Made by a program: the position numbers and the translations under genes | Assembly: GCA_900553555.1 (NCBI GenBank) | Contig: USEG01000001.1 | Location: 1 to 29,613, forward strand | Length of the DNA stretch: 29,613 nt | Direction of reading: 5' to 3' | Origin: an uncultured Clostridia bacterium | Lineage (GTDB): Bacteria > Bacillota > Clostridia > Christensenellales > Pumilibacteraceae | Shown here: in pieces, positions 1 to 7,828 of the stretch | Numbering within the stretch: position 1 is the stretch's first letter | Layout: each line of letters begins with the position of its first letter | Notes under the pieces: model-generated | Told to the model about the DNA's origin: nothing | What the model saw: the letters and a program-made list of their open reading frames with translations, nothing else | The model's database searches: none

Positions 1-425
1 TATCTCCGCGCGGAAAACTGCTTACCGCAGATATTGCCAAAAAACTTGCGGGTAACGAACGACTGCTTTTGCTATGCGGCCATTATGAAGGAATAGACCA
101 ACGCATAATAGATTTGTGCATTGATGAAGAGCTTTCTATAGGCGATTATGTGTTGACCGGAGGCGAGCTGCCGGCAATGATTCTTACCGATGTTGTGGCA
201 AGATTTGTCCCCGGCGTACTCGGATGCGCCGATTCCGCTGAAGAAGAAAGTTTTTCGGCGGGTTTATTAGAATATCCGCAGTATACGAGGCCGCAGGTTT
301 ACGAAGGCTTGCAGGTACCGGAAGTTTTGTTATCGGGGCATCACGAGAATATAGCCAAGTGGAGACGCGAACAATCTTTGTTGATTACCGCTAAAAACAG
401 ACCTGATTTGTTGGAGAAAAAATAG
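1..425 (+). CDS. trmD: tRNA (guanine-N1-)-methyltransferase, 5' end cut by window
   Basis: TrmD methylates G37 of tRNAs with S-adenosylmethionine, which prevents frameshifting. Only about the last 140 codons are present; the frame is open from base 3, with no start codon in the window. Family signatures are clear: the cofactor-binding trefoil-knot segments CGHYEGID and [11 protein letters not shown], the linker ending [11 protein letters not shown], and the C-terminal [17 protein letters not shown]. The TAG stop is followed at once by the rbgA start, so the two genes are translationally close. In most bacteria rplS follows trmD; here it is absent from this spot and lies near 18338. The identification is secure; only the N-terminal half cannot be judged. 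Confidence 0.97.
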   Translation, partial: SPRGKLLTADIAKKLAGNERLLLLCGHYEGIDQRIIDLCIDEELSIGDYVLTGGELPAMILTDVVARFVPGVLGCADSAEEESFSAGLLEYPQYTRPQVYEGLQVPEVLLSGHHENIAKWRREQSLLITAKNRPDLLEKK

Positions 426-1274
426 ATGAATATCAATTGGTTTCCGGGACACATGACCAAATCGCTGCGCATGATGAACGAGACAATACCGCTTGTAGAT
501 TTTCTCGTCTATGTCCTGGACGCACGCGCCCCTAAGGCCTGCATGAATCCCGCTTTTGAAATTTATGCTTCAAAGCTACCCGTTGTTTACGTTTTAAATA
601 AGAGCGATCTTGCGGACGCGAAGGAAAACGTAAAGTGGAAAAACAAATTAAACGCCAACGGAAATAAAGCTTTGTGTCTTGACAGTACCCGCTCCGGCAG
701 TGCAAAGCCGATTATCGATATTGCAAAAACTCTTTGCGCGGATATTCTAAAAAACAACCTAAAAAAAGGCGTCAGACGTGTTTTGCGCTGTATGATTATA
801 GGAGTGCCCAACTGCGGAAAATCTACTTTAATCAACAACTTGTGCGGGCGTACTAAAGTTTATGCGGAGAACAGAGCGGGCGTAACTCGCGGTAAGCAAT
901 GGGTCAAAGTGGGTAATTATTTTGAGGTTTTGGATACGCCGGGCACATTATATCCGAAGATTGAAAATCAGGTATACGCCCGTCATTTGGCGTATATTGG
1001 CAGCATTAAGGATGAGGTTTTGGATAAGTATGACCTTGCGTGTTGCCTGTTTGACGAACTGAGAGGAATATGTCCGCAAAATATTGAAAAACGATACGGT
1101 TTTTCGGCGGATACGGATACCGCTTTATCGCTGCAGCAGATAGCCTTAAAACGCGGGTTTTTGATGTCGGGCAGCGTTCCGGATACAGAGAAGGCGGCAA
1201 TTGCCTTTATCGATGACTTCCGCAAAGGACGTTTGGGCGCTGTGACGTTGGAGAAAACTGATGAAAACGATTGA
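426..1274 (+). CDS. rbgA: Ribosome biogenesis GTPase RbgA (YlqF)
   Basis: This is a circularly permuted GTPase needed for late 50S subunit assembly in Firmicutes. The motif order proves the permutation: the G4 motif NKSD is at residues 58-61, before the P-loop GVPNCGKS at 126-133, the G2 segment AGVTRG near 151-156 and the G3 DTPG at 170-173. The N-terminal NWFPGHMTKS is the family hallmark. The length of 282 residues is normal. The ATG abuts the trmD stop, so expression probably depends on the trmD message. The 3' end overlaps rnhB by 14 bases, which is a common arrangement for rbgA-rnhB. Confidence 0.97.
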   Translation: MNINWFPGHMTKSLRMMNETIPLVDFLVYVLDARAPKACMNPAFEIYASKLPVVYVLNKSDLADAKENVKWKNKLNANGNKALCLDSTRSGSAKPIIDIAKTLCADILKNNLKKGVRRVLRCMIIGVPNCGKSTLINNLCGRTKVYAENRAGVTRGKQWVKVGNYFEVLDTPGTLYPKIENQVYARHLAYIGSIKDEVLDKYDLACCLFDELRGICPQNIEKRYGFSADTDTALSLQQIALKRGFLMSGSVPDTEKAAIAFIDDFRKGRLGAVTLEKTDEND

Positions 1275-1860
1275 ACTTTTTGATTTTGACCGCAGTATAA
1301 CGGACGGCCCGATTGCCGGTATAGATGAAGCCGGGCGCGGACCGCTTGCCGGGCCTGTGGTGTGTGCGTGTTGCATTATGCCCATGGACCATATGATAGA
1401 AGGCGTCATGGACAGCAAAAAGATAAGCGAAAATAAGCGCGAAAAGTTGTACGAAATTATAGTCAAAACGGCTTTGGATTATAGTGTATCCGTTGTCGAA
1501 AACGAGGAGATCGATGAAATAAATATTCTCAACGCGACAAAAAAAGGCATGCTTGAATGCATATTAAAACTCAAAATTCCGCCAGAGGTTGTGCTTATCG
1601 ATGCGGTAAAGATAGCGTGCGACTACAAAGTGATGCCGATAATAAAAGGTGACGCAAAGAGTTATAATATTGCGGCGGCGTCCATTATAGCAAAGGTAAC
1701 GCGAGACAGAATAATGCGACGTTACGACGGCATTTACCCCGATTACGGCTTTGCGAAAAACAAAGGTTACGGAACGGGCGAACATATTGAAGCCATAAAA
1801 AAATACGGTTTGACGCAGATACACAGAAGGACGTTTGTAAAGAATTTTTATCATGATTAA
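1261..1860 (+). CDS. rnhB: Ribonuclease HII
   Basis: RNase HII cleaves the RNA strand of RNA-DNA hybrids and removes single ribonucleotides from DNA. The signature GIDEAGRGPLAGPVV is at residues 20-34, with the catalytic pair D22-E23. DSKKISENKRE, LIDAVK and the SIIAKVTRD block follow in the expected order, and GYGTGEH comes late. The length of 199 residues is typical. The start overlaps the rbgA end and the stop overlaps the yraN start by 8 bases, so this is one operon. Confidence 0.97.
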   Translation: MKTIELFDFDRSITDGPIAGIDEAGRGPLAGPVVCACCIMPMDHMIEGVMDSKKISENKREKLYEIIVKTALDYSVSVVENEEIDEINILNATKKGMLECILKLKIPPEVVLIDAVKIACDYKVMPIIKGDAKSYNIAAASIIAKVTRDRIMRRYDGIYPDYGFAKNKGYGTGEHIEAIKKYGLTQIHRRTFVKNFYHD

Positions 1861-2218
1861 CAACAAGACAAAAGGCGACAGCGGTGAGCGCATCGCCGAA
1901 AATTATTTGAAGAGTAAAGGATACCGTATAGTCGACAGAAATTTCAGGACGCGTGAAGGTGAAATCGATATAATCGCGGCAAATGACGGGTACCTTGTCT
2001 TTGTCGAAGTCAAAGAGCGTTTCAGCGACAAGTACGGTTATGCCGCCGAAGCGGTGGGGCTTAGGAAGCAGAATAAAATCAGTCAGGTTGCAAGCCAATA
2101 CATAAAAAAATACAGATACTTTGACGTAAATGTGCGATTTGACGTTATTGAAGTGTATTTTGACGAAAAACGTATAGAACATATCGAAAACGCATTTGAT
2201 AGTTTTTTAAGATATTAG
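1853..2218 (+). CDS. yraN: UPF0102 protein YraN, nuclease-fold
   Basis: This is a small protein of the YraN/UPF0102 family, which has a restriction-endonuclease-like fold. The motifs GERIAENYLKSKGY near the start and EGEIDIIAANDGYLVFVEVK contain the PD-(D/E)xK-type acidic residues followed by ExK. Its role is not firmly established. It commonly follows rnhB, as here, and shares 8 bases with it. At 121 residues it has the usual length. It is the last gene of this operon; a palindrome followed by seven T residues lies about 30 bases downstream. Confidence 0.93.
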   Translation: MINNKTKGDSGERIAENYLKSKGYRIVDRNFRTREGEIDIIAANDGYLVFVEVKERFSDKYGYAAEAVGLRKQNKISQVASQYIKKYRYFDVNVRFDVIEVYFDEKRIEHIENAFDSFLRY

Positions 2219-2245
2219 ACAAAAAAAACAATAAAAATTGATATT

Positions 2246-2276
2246 TTACAGTACTATGCCAGACATAATACTGTAA
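2246..2276. repeat. 31-base palindrome, copy 1 of a four-copy family, followed by T7
   Basis: The arms pair around A2261 with mismatches only at 2254/2268 and 2259/2263. The core CTATGCCAGACATAATA matches the family TATTATGTCWGACATARTA. A run of seven T residues (2277-2283) follows directly, so the element could end the yraN operon as a weak AT-rich intrinsic terminator. It could also be a protein-binding site: a TATAAT at 2283-2288 lies 17 bases after CAGACA (2260-2265), so the palindrome would overlap the -35 region of a possible alr promoter. The related copies at 12633, 23071 and 28037 have no T-run, which favours a role other than termination for the core. Confidence 0.75.
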
Positions 2277-2291
2277 TTTTTTTATAATCTG

Positions 2292-2320
2292 TCGATTGTT
2301 TTAATTCGATGGCATATAAA
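2292..2320 (+). promoter_or_regulatory. Weak candidate promoter for alr, placed for a leaderless mRNA
   Basis: TCGATT (2292-2297), a 17-base spacer and TATAAA (2315-2320) lie so that transcription would begin at about the alr ATG (2328). No Shine-Dalgarno sequence precedes this ATG, which fits a leaderless message. An alternative -10, TATAAT at 2283-2288, would give a leader of about 33 bases. Neither choice is strong. Confidence 0.3.
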
Positions 2321-2327
2321 TATTACT

Positions 2328-3311
2328 ATGGAAATGACTATAAATCTTGCGGCTTTAAGACGCAATGCCGATAAAATAATCAAACAAAGCAAAACACGTT
2401 TGTGTGCCGTTGTGAAATGCAATGCGTACGGACACGGAGATGTGGAATGTGCAAAAGCGCTGGCGGATAAAGCGGACTGTTTTGCCGTAGCGGATATATA
2501 TGAAGCAAAGCGCTTGTCTTTAGCCGGCATTAAAAATGATATTTTAATACTGTCGGGCGTTTTTGACGGAGACGTCCATCCTGACAATTTTATCTTTACG
2601 GCATTCGACGACGAGTCGCTGATATCTCTTTTACACGCGAACAGGCGGTTTGCCTTAAAGATAGACACGGGAATGCACAGGTTGGGATTTTCGCCAAAGC
2701 AGTGTGCAAACATTTTCCCGTTGTTGCCCGCAGATAGAATACACAGCGTGTTTTCGCATATTTATGACATTTCGTCGCTTAAATGTCAGTATGAGGAGTT
2801 TGTTGCGCTCACAAAAAATTTTCCGGTAAAAAAACATATATTTGCTTCCAATTTTTCCTCTCTTGCCGATAGGCTGGATTATGTAAGGTGCGGCATAGCA
2901 TTATATGGGTATGGCGCTCTTAATCTCGAAAAAGTCATGCGTCTAACTGCTGATGTCATAAGCGTAAGAAAAGTGCGCGGCGGCGACAATGTCGGGTACG
3001 GAATATGTCCGGTAGAAAGAGCCATGAATATCGCCACGATAGATATAGGTTACGGCGACGGCTTTAGACGTAAAGGGAAAGGCGAAACAAGAACTGTCCT
3101 CTATGCCGGCGGACGCTGCCGAGTCGTAGGGCAAATATGTATGGATTTATCTATGATAGAGGCTCCGTATACGATAAAAAAGGGGCAATCTGTGGAAATA
3201 CTGGGAGAGGAGTTTAGTGCTGCCGACATTGCAAAAGAGTGGAACACCTGTGAATATGAAGTATTGGTGTCGCTGGGGCATTGCAGGGCAAAGCGAGTTT
3301 ATATAAATTAG
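2328..3311 (+). CDS. alr: Alanine racemase
   Basis: This PLP enzyme makes D-alanine for peptidoglycan. The PLP lysine is K30 in CAVVKCNAYGHG. The motifs KIDTGMHRLGF and VRCGIALYGYG and the C-terminal-domain tyrosine in IDIGYGDGFRR are present, as is QICMDLSMIE. At 327 residues it is shorter than the usual 360-390: the N-terminal extension before the first beta strand (TINLAALRRN) is missing, and loops in the barrel are trimmed. ATG 2334 is an alternative start. No ribosome binding site is seen before either ATG. It appears to be a single-gene unit between the palindrome and the promoter of the next operon. Confidence 0.92.
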   Translation: MEMTINLAALRRNADKIIKQSKTRLCAVVKCNAYGHGDVECAKALADKADCFAVADIYEAKRLSLAGIKNDILILSGVFDGDVHPDNFIFTAFDDESLISLLHANRRFALKIDTGMHRLGFSPKQCANIFPLLPADRIHSVFSHIYDISSLKCQYEEFVALTKNFPVKKHIFASNFSSLADRLDYVRCGIALYGYGALNLEKVMRLTADVISVRKVRGGDNVGYGICPVERAMNIATIDIGYGDGFRRKGKGETRTVLYAGGRCRVVGQICMDLSMIEAPYTIKKGQSVEILGEEFSAADIAKEWNTCEYEVLVSLGHCRAKRVYIN

Positions 3312-3340
3312 TTGATTTTTGCGGCATAGTATGTTATAAT
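3312..3340 (+). promoter_or_regulatory. Vegetative promoter for the 3360-5500 operon
   Basis: TTGATT (3312-3317), a 17-base spacer and TATAAT (3335-3340) match the housekeeping sigma consensus closely. The start point would be near 3347, giving a leader of only about 13 bases that still contains AAAGGAG (3347-3353), six bases before the ATG at 3360. Confidence 0.7.
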
Positions 3341-3359
3341 CCTTTTAAAGGAGTATGTT

Positions 3360-4013
3360 ATGTCGAAAAAATCTTTACATCGCAGCGATTGCGCGGAAAG
3401 CTTTGTCAATTCCGGTTTTATGTTTTTGTATATGCTGATATTTTCCGTATTGGGATTTTTTTTCATGTTCGGCAATCTCAATCCGTGGATTGAGCTCTTT
3501 ATAGGCATAGCGTTTACCGTACCCATTATGATATTGTATTTTCATGCCGGCGGAGAAGAGGGCGCGCGCGAATTTAAAAGACTAAACGGTATTACGGTTG
3601 CACAGGCCAAAACGGGATGCAAAAAAGCTCCCAATCCGTTTAAGGGAATTATATACGTATTGCCGTATCTTTTGCTGTCGTTATTGATGTCGGCGCTATG
3701 TTGGGCGGTAGACAATCAGATATTTAAAGTTTTCCTTCTGGTTGTGTTCATGCCGGCAGCAATACTGGGACAAGCCACCGGACTTATTGTATATCCGCAG
3801 GAAGTGGTTTACGATAAAGGCCTTGAGACAGAGTATACGGTAATCGAAGGAACAACTTCGGGCTTAAATGTGTTTATCGTTGTAGCTGTATTCGCCATAA
3901 TCGCCTGTATGGTGTTTATGATAGCATATATCCGCAAAATACGGCAGAGCAAAGATACTTTCAATTCGTTCATGACCGAGATTGTAATGAACGATAAATT
4001 CAGAAACAAATGA
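3360..4013 (+). CDS. Unknown four-helix membrane protein
   Basis: I do not recognise this 217-residue protein. Hydrophobic segments at about residues 20-38, 44-62, 97-140 (probably two helices) and 170-190 suggest four or five membrane spans. There is a basic N-terminus and a charged C-terminal tail of about 25 residues. No catalytic motif is visible. It has its own good promoter and an AAAGGAG ribosome binding site, and its stop overlaps the rsmD start as ATGA, so it heads an operon with rsmD, coaD and a coiled-coil gene. That it is a real gene is well supported by promoter, RBS and overlap. The function is open. Confidence 0.8.
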   Translation: MSKKSLHRSDCAESFVNSGFMFLYMLIFSVLGFFFMFGNLNPWIELFIGIAFTVPIMILYFHAGGEEGAREFKRLNGITVAQAKTGCKKAPNPFKGIIYVLPYLLLSLLMSALCWAVDNQIFKVFLLVVFMPAAILGQATGLIVYPQEVVYDKGLETEYTVIEGTTSGLNVFIVVAVFAIIACMVFMIAYIRKIRQSKDTFNSFMTEIVMNDKFRNK

Positions 4014-4561
4014 GAATAATAAGCGGAAAATACAGAGGGGCTAAGCTTTATTCGCCGGAAGACAATCGCGTGAGACCGACTACCGACCGAATCAAAGAAA
4101 GTGTTTTTAATATTATTTGCAGCAGACTTAACGTTTACGGCGCAACAGTACTTGATTTATTTTCGGGCAGCGGCGCACTGGGATTGGAGGCGTACAGCAG
4201 AGGAGCAAAGAAGGTGGTCTTTATCGATAACGATAAAGACAGTATAAGGCTTACCAAAAGCAATATCGCAAAGCTAAGAGTGCCTACCGAAAATTATGAA
4301 ATATATCAGACAGAGTACTTTATTGCCCTAAAAAAGCTGGAAAACAGGCGGTTTGACATTGTTTTTGCCGATCCGCCTTATGCATCGGGATATTTCGACA
4401 ATATTTTGGCGCATGTAAAAAAATACAATATCTTAATTGAAAGCGGGATAATGGTTGTTGAACACGACAGCAAGACGGTCGTGGAGAATGAAGATTATTT
4501 CGTTGACTGTCGGAAGATGGGCAATACAGCCGTGAGTTTTTTGACAAGGAGGGACCGTTAA
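4010..4561 (+). CDS. rsmD: 16S rRNA (guanine(966)-N2)-methyltransferase
   Basis: RsmD transfers a methyl group from S-adenosylmethionine to G966 of 16S rRNA. MRIISGKYRGAKL and RPTTDRIKESVFNI open the protein. The cofactor-binding glycine loop LDLFSGSGALGLEA spans residues 48-61, and the catalytic DPPY motif is at 122-125. The length of 183 residues is normal. It sits directly before coaD, the near-universal order in Firmicutes, with the coaD ATG immediately after its stop. Confidence 0.96.
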   Translation: MRIISGKYRGAKLYSPEDNRVRPTTDRIKESVFNIICSRLNVYGATVLDLFSGSGALGLEAYSRGAKKVVFIDNDKDSIRLTKSNIAKLRVPTENYEIYQTEYFIALKKLENRRFDIVFADPPYASGYFDNILAHVKKYNILIESGIMVVEHDSKTVVENEDYFVDCRKMGNTAVSFLTRRDR

Positions 4562-5041
4562 ATGAAAAAAGCCGTTTTTGCCGGGACTTTTGACCCTTTT
4601 ACGCTGGGGCATTTGTCTATATTAAAACGCGCCGCCGCCATGTTCGACCAAGTCGTGCTGGCAGTGTGCGAGAAGTCGAAAAGCGGCGTCGATGCAAACC
4701 GGCGGCTTATGATAGTAAAAAAAAGCATTGCCGGCATAGGCAACGCCAAGGCGGAGATATTCGGCGGCTTACTAACAGATTATATGCAGGCAATAAAATG
4801 CAGCGTTCTTGTAAGGGGCCTGCGCAACGCAACGGATTTCGAATACGAAAAAGAATTGTTTGCGGCGTATAAATCGTTATATCCGGACATTGAAGCTTAC
4901 TATCTTATTGCGGACGGAAAAACCGGTTTTGTGTCGTCTTCGCTTGTCCGGGAGCTGTTGTCATATAACGCCGACGTTTCGGCATATATTAGCAAAGAAG
5001 CGGCTGCCGATATATTGGCCGCTTACGGAGCTGAAGTATAG
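4562..5041 (+). CDS. coaD: Phosphopantetheine adenylyltransferase
   Basis: CoaD joins ATP and 4'-phosphopantetheine to give dephospho-CoA, the fourth of the five steps from pantothenate. The nucleotidyltransferase signature GTFDPFTLGH is at residues 8-17 (TxGH at 14-17). RGLRNATDFEYE and the SSSLVREL ATP-binding segment follow. The length of 159 residues is standard. A GGAGG sequence near the end of rsmD serves as its ribosome binding site. The stop codon is followed at once by the TTG start of the next gene. Confidence 0.97.
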   Translation: MKKAVFAGTFDPFTLGHLSILKRAAAMFDQVVLAVCEKSKSGVDANRRLMIVKKSIAGIGNAKAEIFGGLLTDYMQAIKCSVLVRGLRNATDFEYEKELFAAYKSLYPDIEAYYLIADGKTGFVSSSLVRELLSYNADVSAYISKEAAADILAAYGAEV

Positions 5042-5500
5042 TTGGATATAGAAAATTTATGCGAAGCGCTCGAACGCGAATTAAACGGTTCGCGCGGGTT
5101 TGTAAACAATAAGGTCGATCTTGCCGAATGCAGGCGGCTAATTCAAGAAATACGTAGCAGGCTTGTGCCGTTTATAGGCAGCGTAAACAAGATGGTGGAG
5201 GGACGCGGCGCCATTCTTGCCAATGCCGACGGTGTGGCGAAAAACGTCCTTAAGGCAGCCGAAGAGCGCGCCGCGCATATGGTCGGTAATTCGGAAATCG
5301 TCAGGAATGCCGAGATTGCCGGCAGAAAAATTATAGATGAAGCGTATAAACAATGCGACGCTCTGGTGCTTAAAACCAAAGACGGGCTGGACGAGATTTT
5401 GGGCAAAGCCGAAGATATTTTGTGCGATACGCTCAATAAAATAAGACAGTGTCGCTATTCCGTAAAGTCAATGATAATTCAAACGGGAAAAGATATTTAA
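5042..5500 (+). CDS. SepIVA/DivIVA-like coiled-coil protein
   Basis: This 152-residue protein starts at a TTG placed right after the coaD stop (TAGTTG), so it is probably translated by coupling. An N-terminal segment with VDLAECRRLIQEIRSRL resembles the opening of clostridial and actinobacterial proteins often labelled DivIVA-, SepIVA- or ATPase-subunit-like. A long helical region rich in Ala, Glu and Lys follows (about residues 55-135), consistent with a coiled coil. EIVRNAEIAGRKIIDEA is typical of the group. Such genes commonly sit beside coaD. The cellular role is likely structural, in envelope or division, but this is inferred from the family. The 3' end overlaps the tmcAL stop on the other strand by four bases. 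Confidence 0.75.
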   Translation: MDIENLCEALERELNGSRGFVNNKVDLAECRRLIQEIRSRLVPFIGSVNKMVEGRGAILANADGVAKNVLKAAEERAAHMVGNSEIVRNAEIAGRKIIDEAYKQCDALVLKTKDGLDEILGKAEDILCDTLNKIRQCRYSVKSMIIQTGKDI

Positions 5501-6699
5501 ATAAGTTTGTCAGTAACCAACATATCGCCGTAAAATCCGCCGCTCGAATGCGTTATCGTCGCATACAACGCCGCCGCCCGTTTTTCTATCTTAAAAAGAT
5601 AATCATACGATGAAAATTTGTCATAATCGCTGTTGCGGACTATGGCTTTTTCTTTTATTTGAGCGAGATAGGGCTTAAAATCGTTTTTTATCGCTATTAC
5701 ATGAAAAGGCAGCGTTTCGTTTTCGACCCGGCGCATTATATCTTTTGTTATGCCGAGATTAAGCTGTAGAACTATGCGTTTAAGACGGGCGAAGGTATAG
5801 CGTTTCGATTTGACTGCGCTAAGCGTTTCTTTAAGATCGGCAGATGTTTCGGCATACTTTGTTAAAAGATATTCGAGCCCTTCCGTACAGTCGTAAAGCT
5901 CGGCTATCTGCCGTGTTTCGGCGTTGCGTATATTGTAGAGAGAAATGTTGTCGTATAGTGCATAATCAGCACAGTTTCCTTTTTTAAGCGCGCTTATCAG
6001 CTGGTCGCCGCCGGGGAGATAGGGTAAGGCGTCGTTATAAGATTGCGAGAGCAGAATGTTTCGTATGGCGCCGGCGGATAAATAATCGCCGTATACGGAA
6101 GTACTGTTATACCCGTTTCCGCGCCGCTTTATCACAACAGGCTCTATATCAAGGTTTAACCGCCGAATGCTTTTAATATATTCTATGCATAAAAGGTTGT
6201 TGGGCTGCGAAATTATCGTGCGTATCTGTTGTTCGTCGTAACCTTTATTTTTCATGGATACCGCGGTGGCGTTACAGTAAGCCGCGGCATAGCTGGCGCC
6301 CGATTGCATGCATTTGGAAAACTCGTCGCCGAAAACAGCGTCTTCCGACAGTTGGGTGTCGGCGATCTTTTCTATAATTTCGGGCGAGTCGGTTTCACAT
6401 CCCATAATCAAGCCTTTTACGTTCGGCAAAGCCGCAAGCGTTTTTATGGCGCCGGACGCGAATTTTTCACCGTTGGCAACCGCATACAGCACAGGGTTTT
6501 CCACCACTATATCGGCTCCGGCGTTTAAGGCTGCCTGCGCGCGTATCCGCTTGTTTACGATTGCCGGTTCGGCGCGCTGCACAAAATTACCGCTCATTAT
6601 ACAGGCTATTTTATCAAACTTGGCGGGAACTTTTGTAAGCTGGTACAGATGTCCGCTGTGAAAGGGGTTATATTCGCATATTACGGCGCAAATTTTCAT
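5497..6699 (-). CDS. tmcAL: tRNA(Met) cytidine acetate ligase TmcAL (YlbM)
   Basis: TmcAL uses ATP and acetate to form acetyl-adenylate and acetylates the wobble cytidine of elongator tRNA-Met. The N-terminus CAVICEYNPFHSGHLYQL carries the nucleotidyltransferase HxGH motif (residues 14-17). MSGNFVQRAEPAIVNK and ADIVVENP follow, all typical. At 400 residues it has the usual length. Its ribosome binding site is AGGAG on the minus strand just upstream. It is the only minus-strand gene here, converging on the coiled-coil gene with shared stop bases and diverging from pta-ackA, whose pathway handles its substrate, acetate. Confidence 0.93.
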   Translation of the reverse strand: MKICAVICEYNPFHSGHLYQLTKVPAKFDKIACIMSGNFVQRAEPAIVNKRIRAQAALNAGADIVVENPVLYAVANGEKFASGAIKTLAALPNVKGLIMGCETDSPEIIEKIADTQLSEDAVFGDEFSKCMQSGASYAAAYCNATAVSMKNKGYDEQQIRTIISQPNNLLCIEYIKSIRRLNLDIEPVVIKRRGNGYNSTSVYGDYLSAGAIRNILLSQSYNDALPYLPGGDQLISALKKGNCADYALYDNISLYNIRNAETRQIAELYDCTEGLEYLLTKYAETSADLKETLSAVKSKRYTFARLKRIVLQLNLGITKDIMRRVENETLPFHVIAIKNDFKPYLAQIKEKAIVRNSDYDKFSSYDYLFKIEKRAAALYATITHSSGGFYGDMLVTDKLI

Positions 6700-6727
6700 T
6701 TTTATCTCCTAATTTTTTTGTATTCGA

Positions 6728-6756
6728 TTTACTTTTGACGCATTACGTGATATAAT
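6728..6756 (+). promoter_or_regulatory. Promoter for pta-ackA-comFC
   Basis: TTTACT (6728-6733), a 17-base spacer and TATAAT (6751-6756), with an extended -10 TGA just before the hexamer. The expected start near 6763 gives a leader of about 70 bases. AAGGAG at 6819-6824 lies eight bases before the pta ATG. Confidence 0.65.
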
Positions 6757-6774
6757 AATTGTGCTTACGGCTAA

Positions 6775-6803
6775 ATTATATCATAAATCAGTCGTTTTGT
6801 AAT
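6775..6803 (-). promoter_or_regulatory. Promoter for tmcAL, facing the pta promoter
   Basis: On the minus strand, TATAAT (6780-6775) is preceded by the extended -10 TGA and, 17 bases further up, by ATTACA (four of six matches to the -35 consensus). Its start near 6768 lies just inside the start of the pta transcript, so each RNA polymerase would cross the other's promoter. Confidence 0.5.
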
Positions 6804-6832
6804 CAATTTCTACTAAATAAGGAGAAAAATAA

Positions 6833-7813
6833 ATGTCATTGTTGCAATCTGTCAGAGAAAAGGCAAAAAAAGCGTGCAAAACAATCGTGCTTGCCGAAGG
6901 CGAGGAAAAAAGAGTTTTGGACGCAGCAAAAGTCATATTGGACGAAAAAATTGCCGGTCTTGTGCTTATCGGCAATAAGGATGTCATTGCGCAAAAAGCC
7001 GCATTTGACGTCAACCAGGTCACCATTGTCGATCCCGCGTCGGACAATCTTGATGAATACGCCGATTTGCTTTACGAGCTGCGTAAAGCAAAGGGAATGG
7101 AAAAGGAACAGGCTGCGCAGCTGGTTAAAAATCCGCTGTATCTCGGGGTCATGCTTGTAAAAACCGGAAAAGCCGACGGAATGGTGGCGGGATCCGTCAA
7201 TTCGACAGGCGATACTCTTCGCCCCGCTTTACAGATAATCAAAACCACTCCCGGCATCAAAACCGTCAGCAGCTGCTTCATTATGGTGCTGCCCGAAGGA
7301 AGCAAATACGGCGAAAACGGAGTAATGGTATTTGCCGATTGCGCCGTAAACATAGAGCCTGACGCCGAACAACTTGCTTCGATTGCAATAGCGTCGGCAG
7401 ATACAGCCAAGAAGATTGCCGGAATAGATCCGAAAATAGCCATGCTGTCATTCTCTACGAAAGGAAGCGCGAAACATGCAAACGTGGATAAAGTCGTGGA
7501 GGCCACCAAAATTGTCAATACGATCGCGCCTGAATTGCAATGCGACGGCGAATTACAACTTGACGCCGCGATAGTCGAATCTGTCGCACAGCTTAAAGCA
7601 CCCGGCAGTAAAATCGCCGGACACGCCAATGTGCTCATATTCCCGGATTTGCAGTCGGGCAATATAGGGTATAAGCTTGTCCAGAGATTGGCCGGCGCGC
7701 AGGCGGTGGGTCCCATTTGTCAGGGATTCAATAAACCTGTCAACGATCTTTCGCGCGGGTGTTCGTCAGAGGATATAGTCAACGTTGTGGCTATGACCGT
7801 TCTGCAGGCGTAA
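6833..7813 (+). CDS. pta: Phosphate acetyltransferase
   Basis: Pta interconverts acetyl-CoA and phosphate with acetyl phosphate and CoA, the first step of acetate formation in fermenting bacteria. The 326-residue length fits the short bacterial class. Recognisable blocks are VLAEGEEKRVLDAA near residue 18, KTGKADGMVAGSVNSTGDT, NVLIFPDLQSGNIGYKLVQRL and the closing DLSRGCSSEDIVNVVAMT. A strong AAGGAG ribosome binding site supports the start. ackA follows 15 bases later, so the two enzymes are made together and would yield ATP from acetyl-CoA. Confidence 0.97.
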   Translation: MSLLQSVREKAKKACKTIVLAEGEEKRVLDAAKVILDEKIAGLVLIGNKDVIAQKAAFDVNQVTIVDPASDNLDEYADLLYELRKAKGMEKEQAAQLVKNPLYLGVMLVKTGKADGMVAGSVNSTGDTLRPALQIIKTTPGIKTVSSCFIMVLPEGSKYGENGVMVFADCAVNIEPDAEQLASIAIASADTAKKIAGIDPKIAMLSFSTKGSAKHANVDKVVEATKIVNTIAPELQCDGELQLDAAIVESVAQLKAPGSKIAGHANVLIFPDLQSGNIGYKLVQRLAGAQAVGPICQGFNKPVNDLSRGCSSEDIVNVVAMTVLQA

Positions 7814-7828
7814 GACGAGGTGTAAGTT

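Noticed and set aside
3322..3332. GCATAGTAT resembling one arm of the recurring palindrome
   Set aside because: The other arm is absent; the bases fall in the spacer of a good promoter. A half-like GACATAAT at 21598 was dropped for the same reason.
6735..6756. TTGACG followed by TATAAT before pta
   Set aside because: The spacer is only 10 bases; TTTACT at 6728 gives the proper 17-base spacing.
7072..7716. Long open frame on the minus strand inside pta (214 codons)
   Set aside because: It lies wholly within pta, has no ribosome binding site, and its sequence is the mirror of a conserved enzyme; other long minus-strand frames at 7766-8377 and 11996-12784 are rejected for the same reason.
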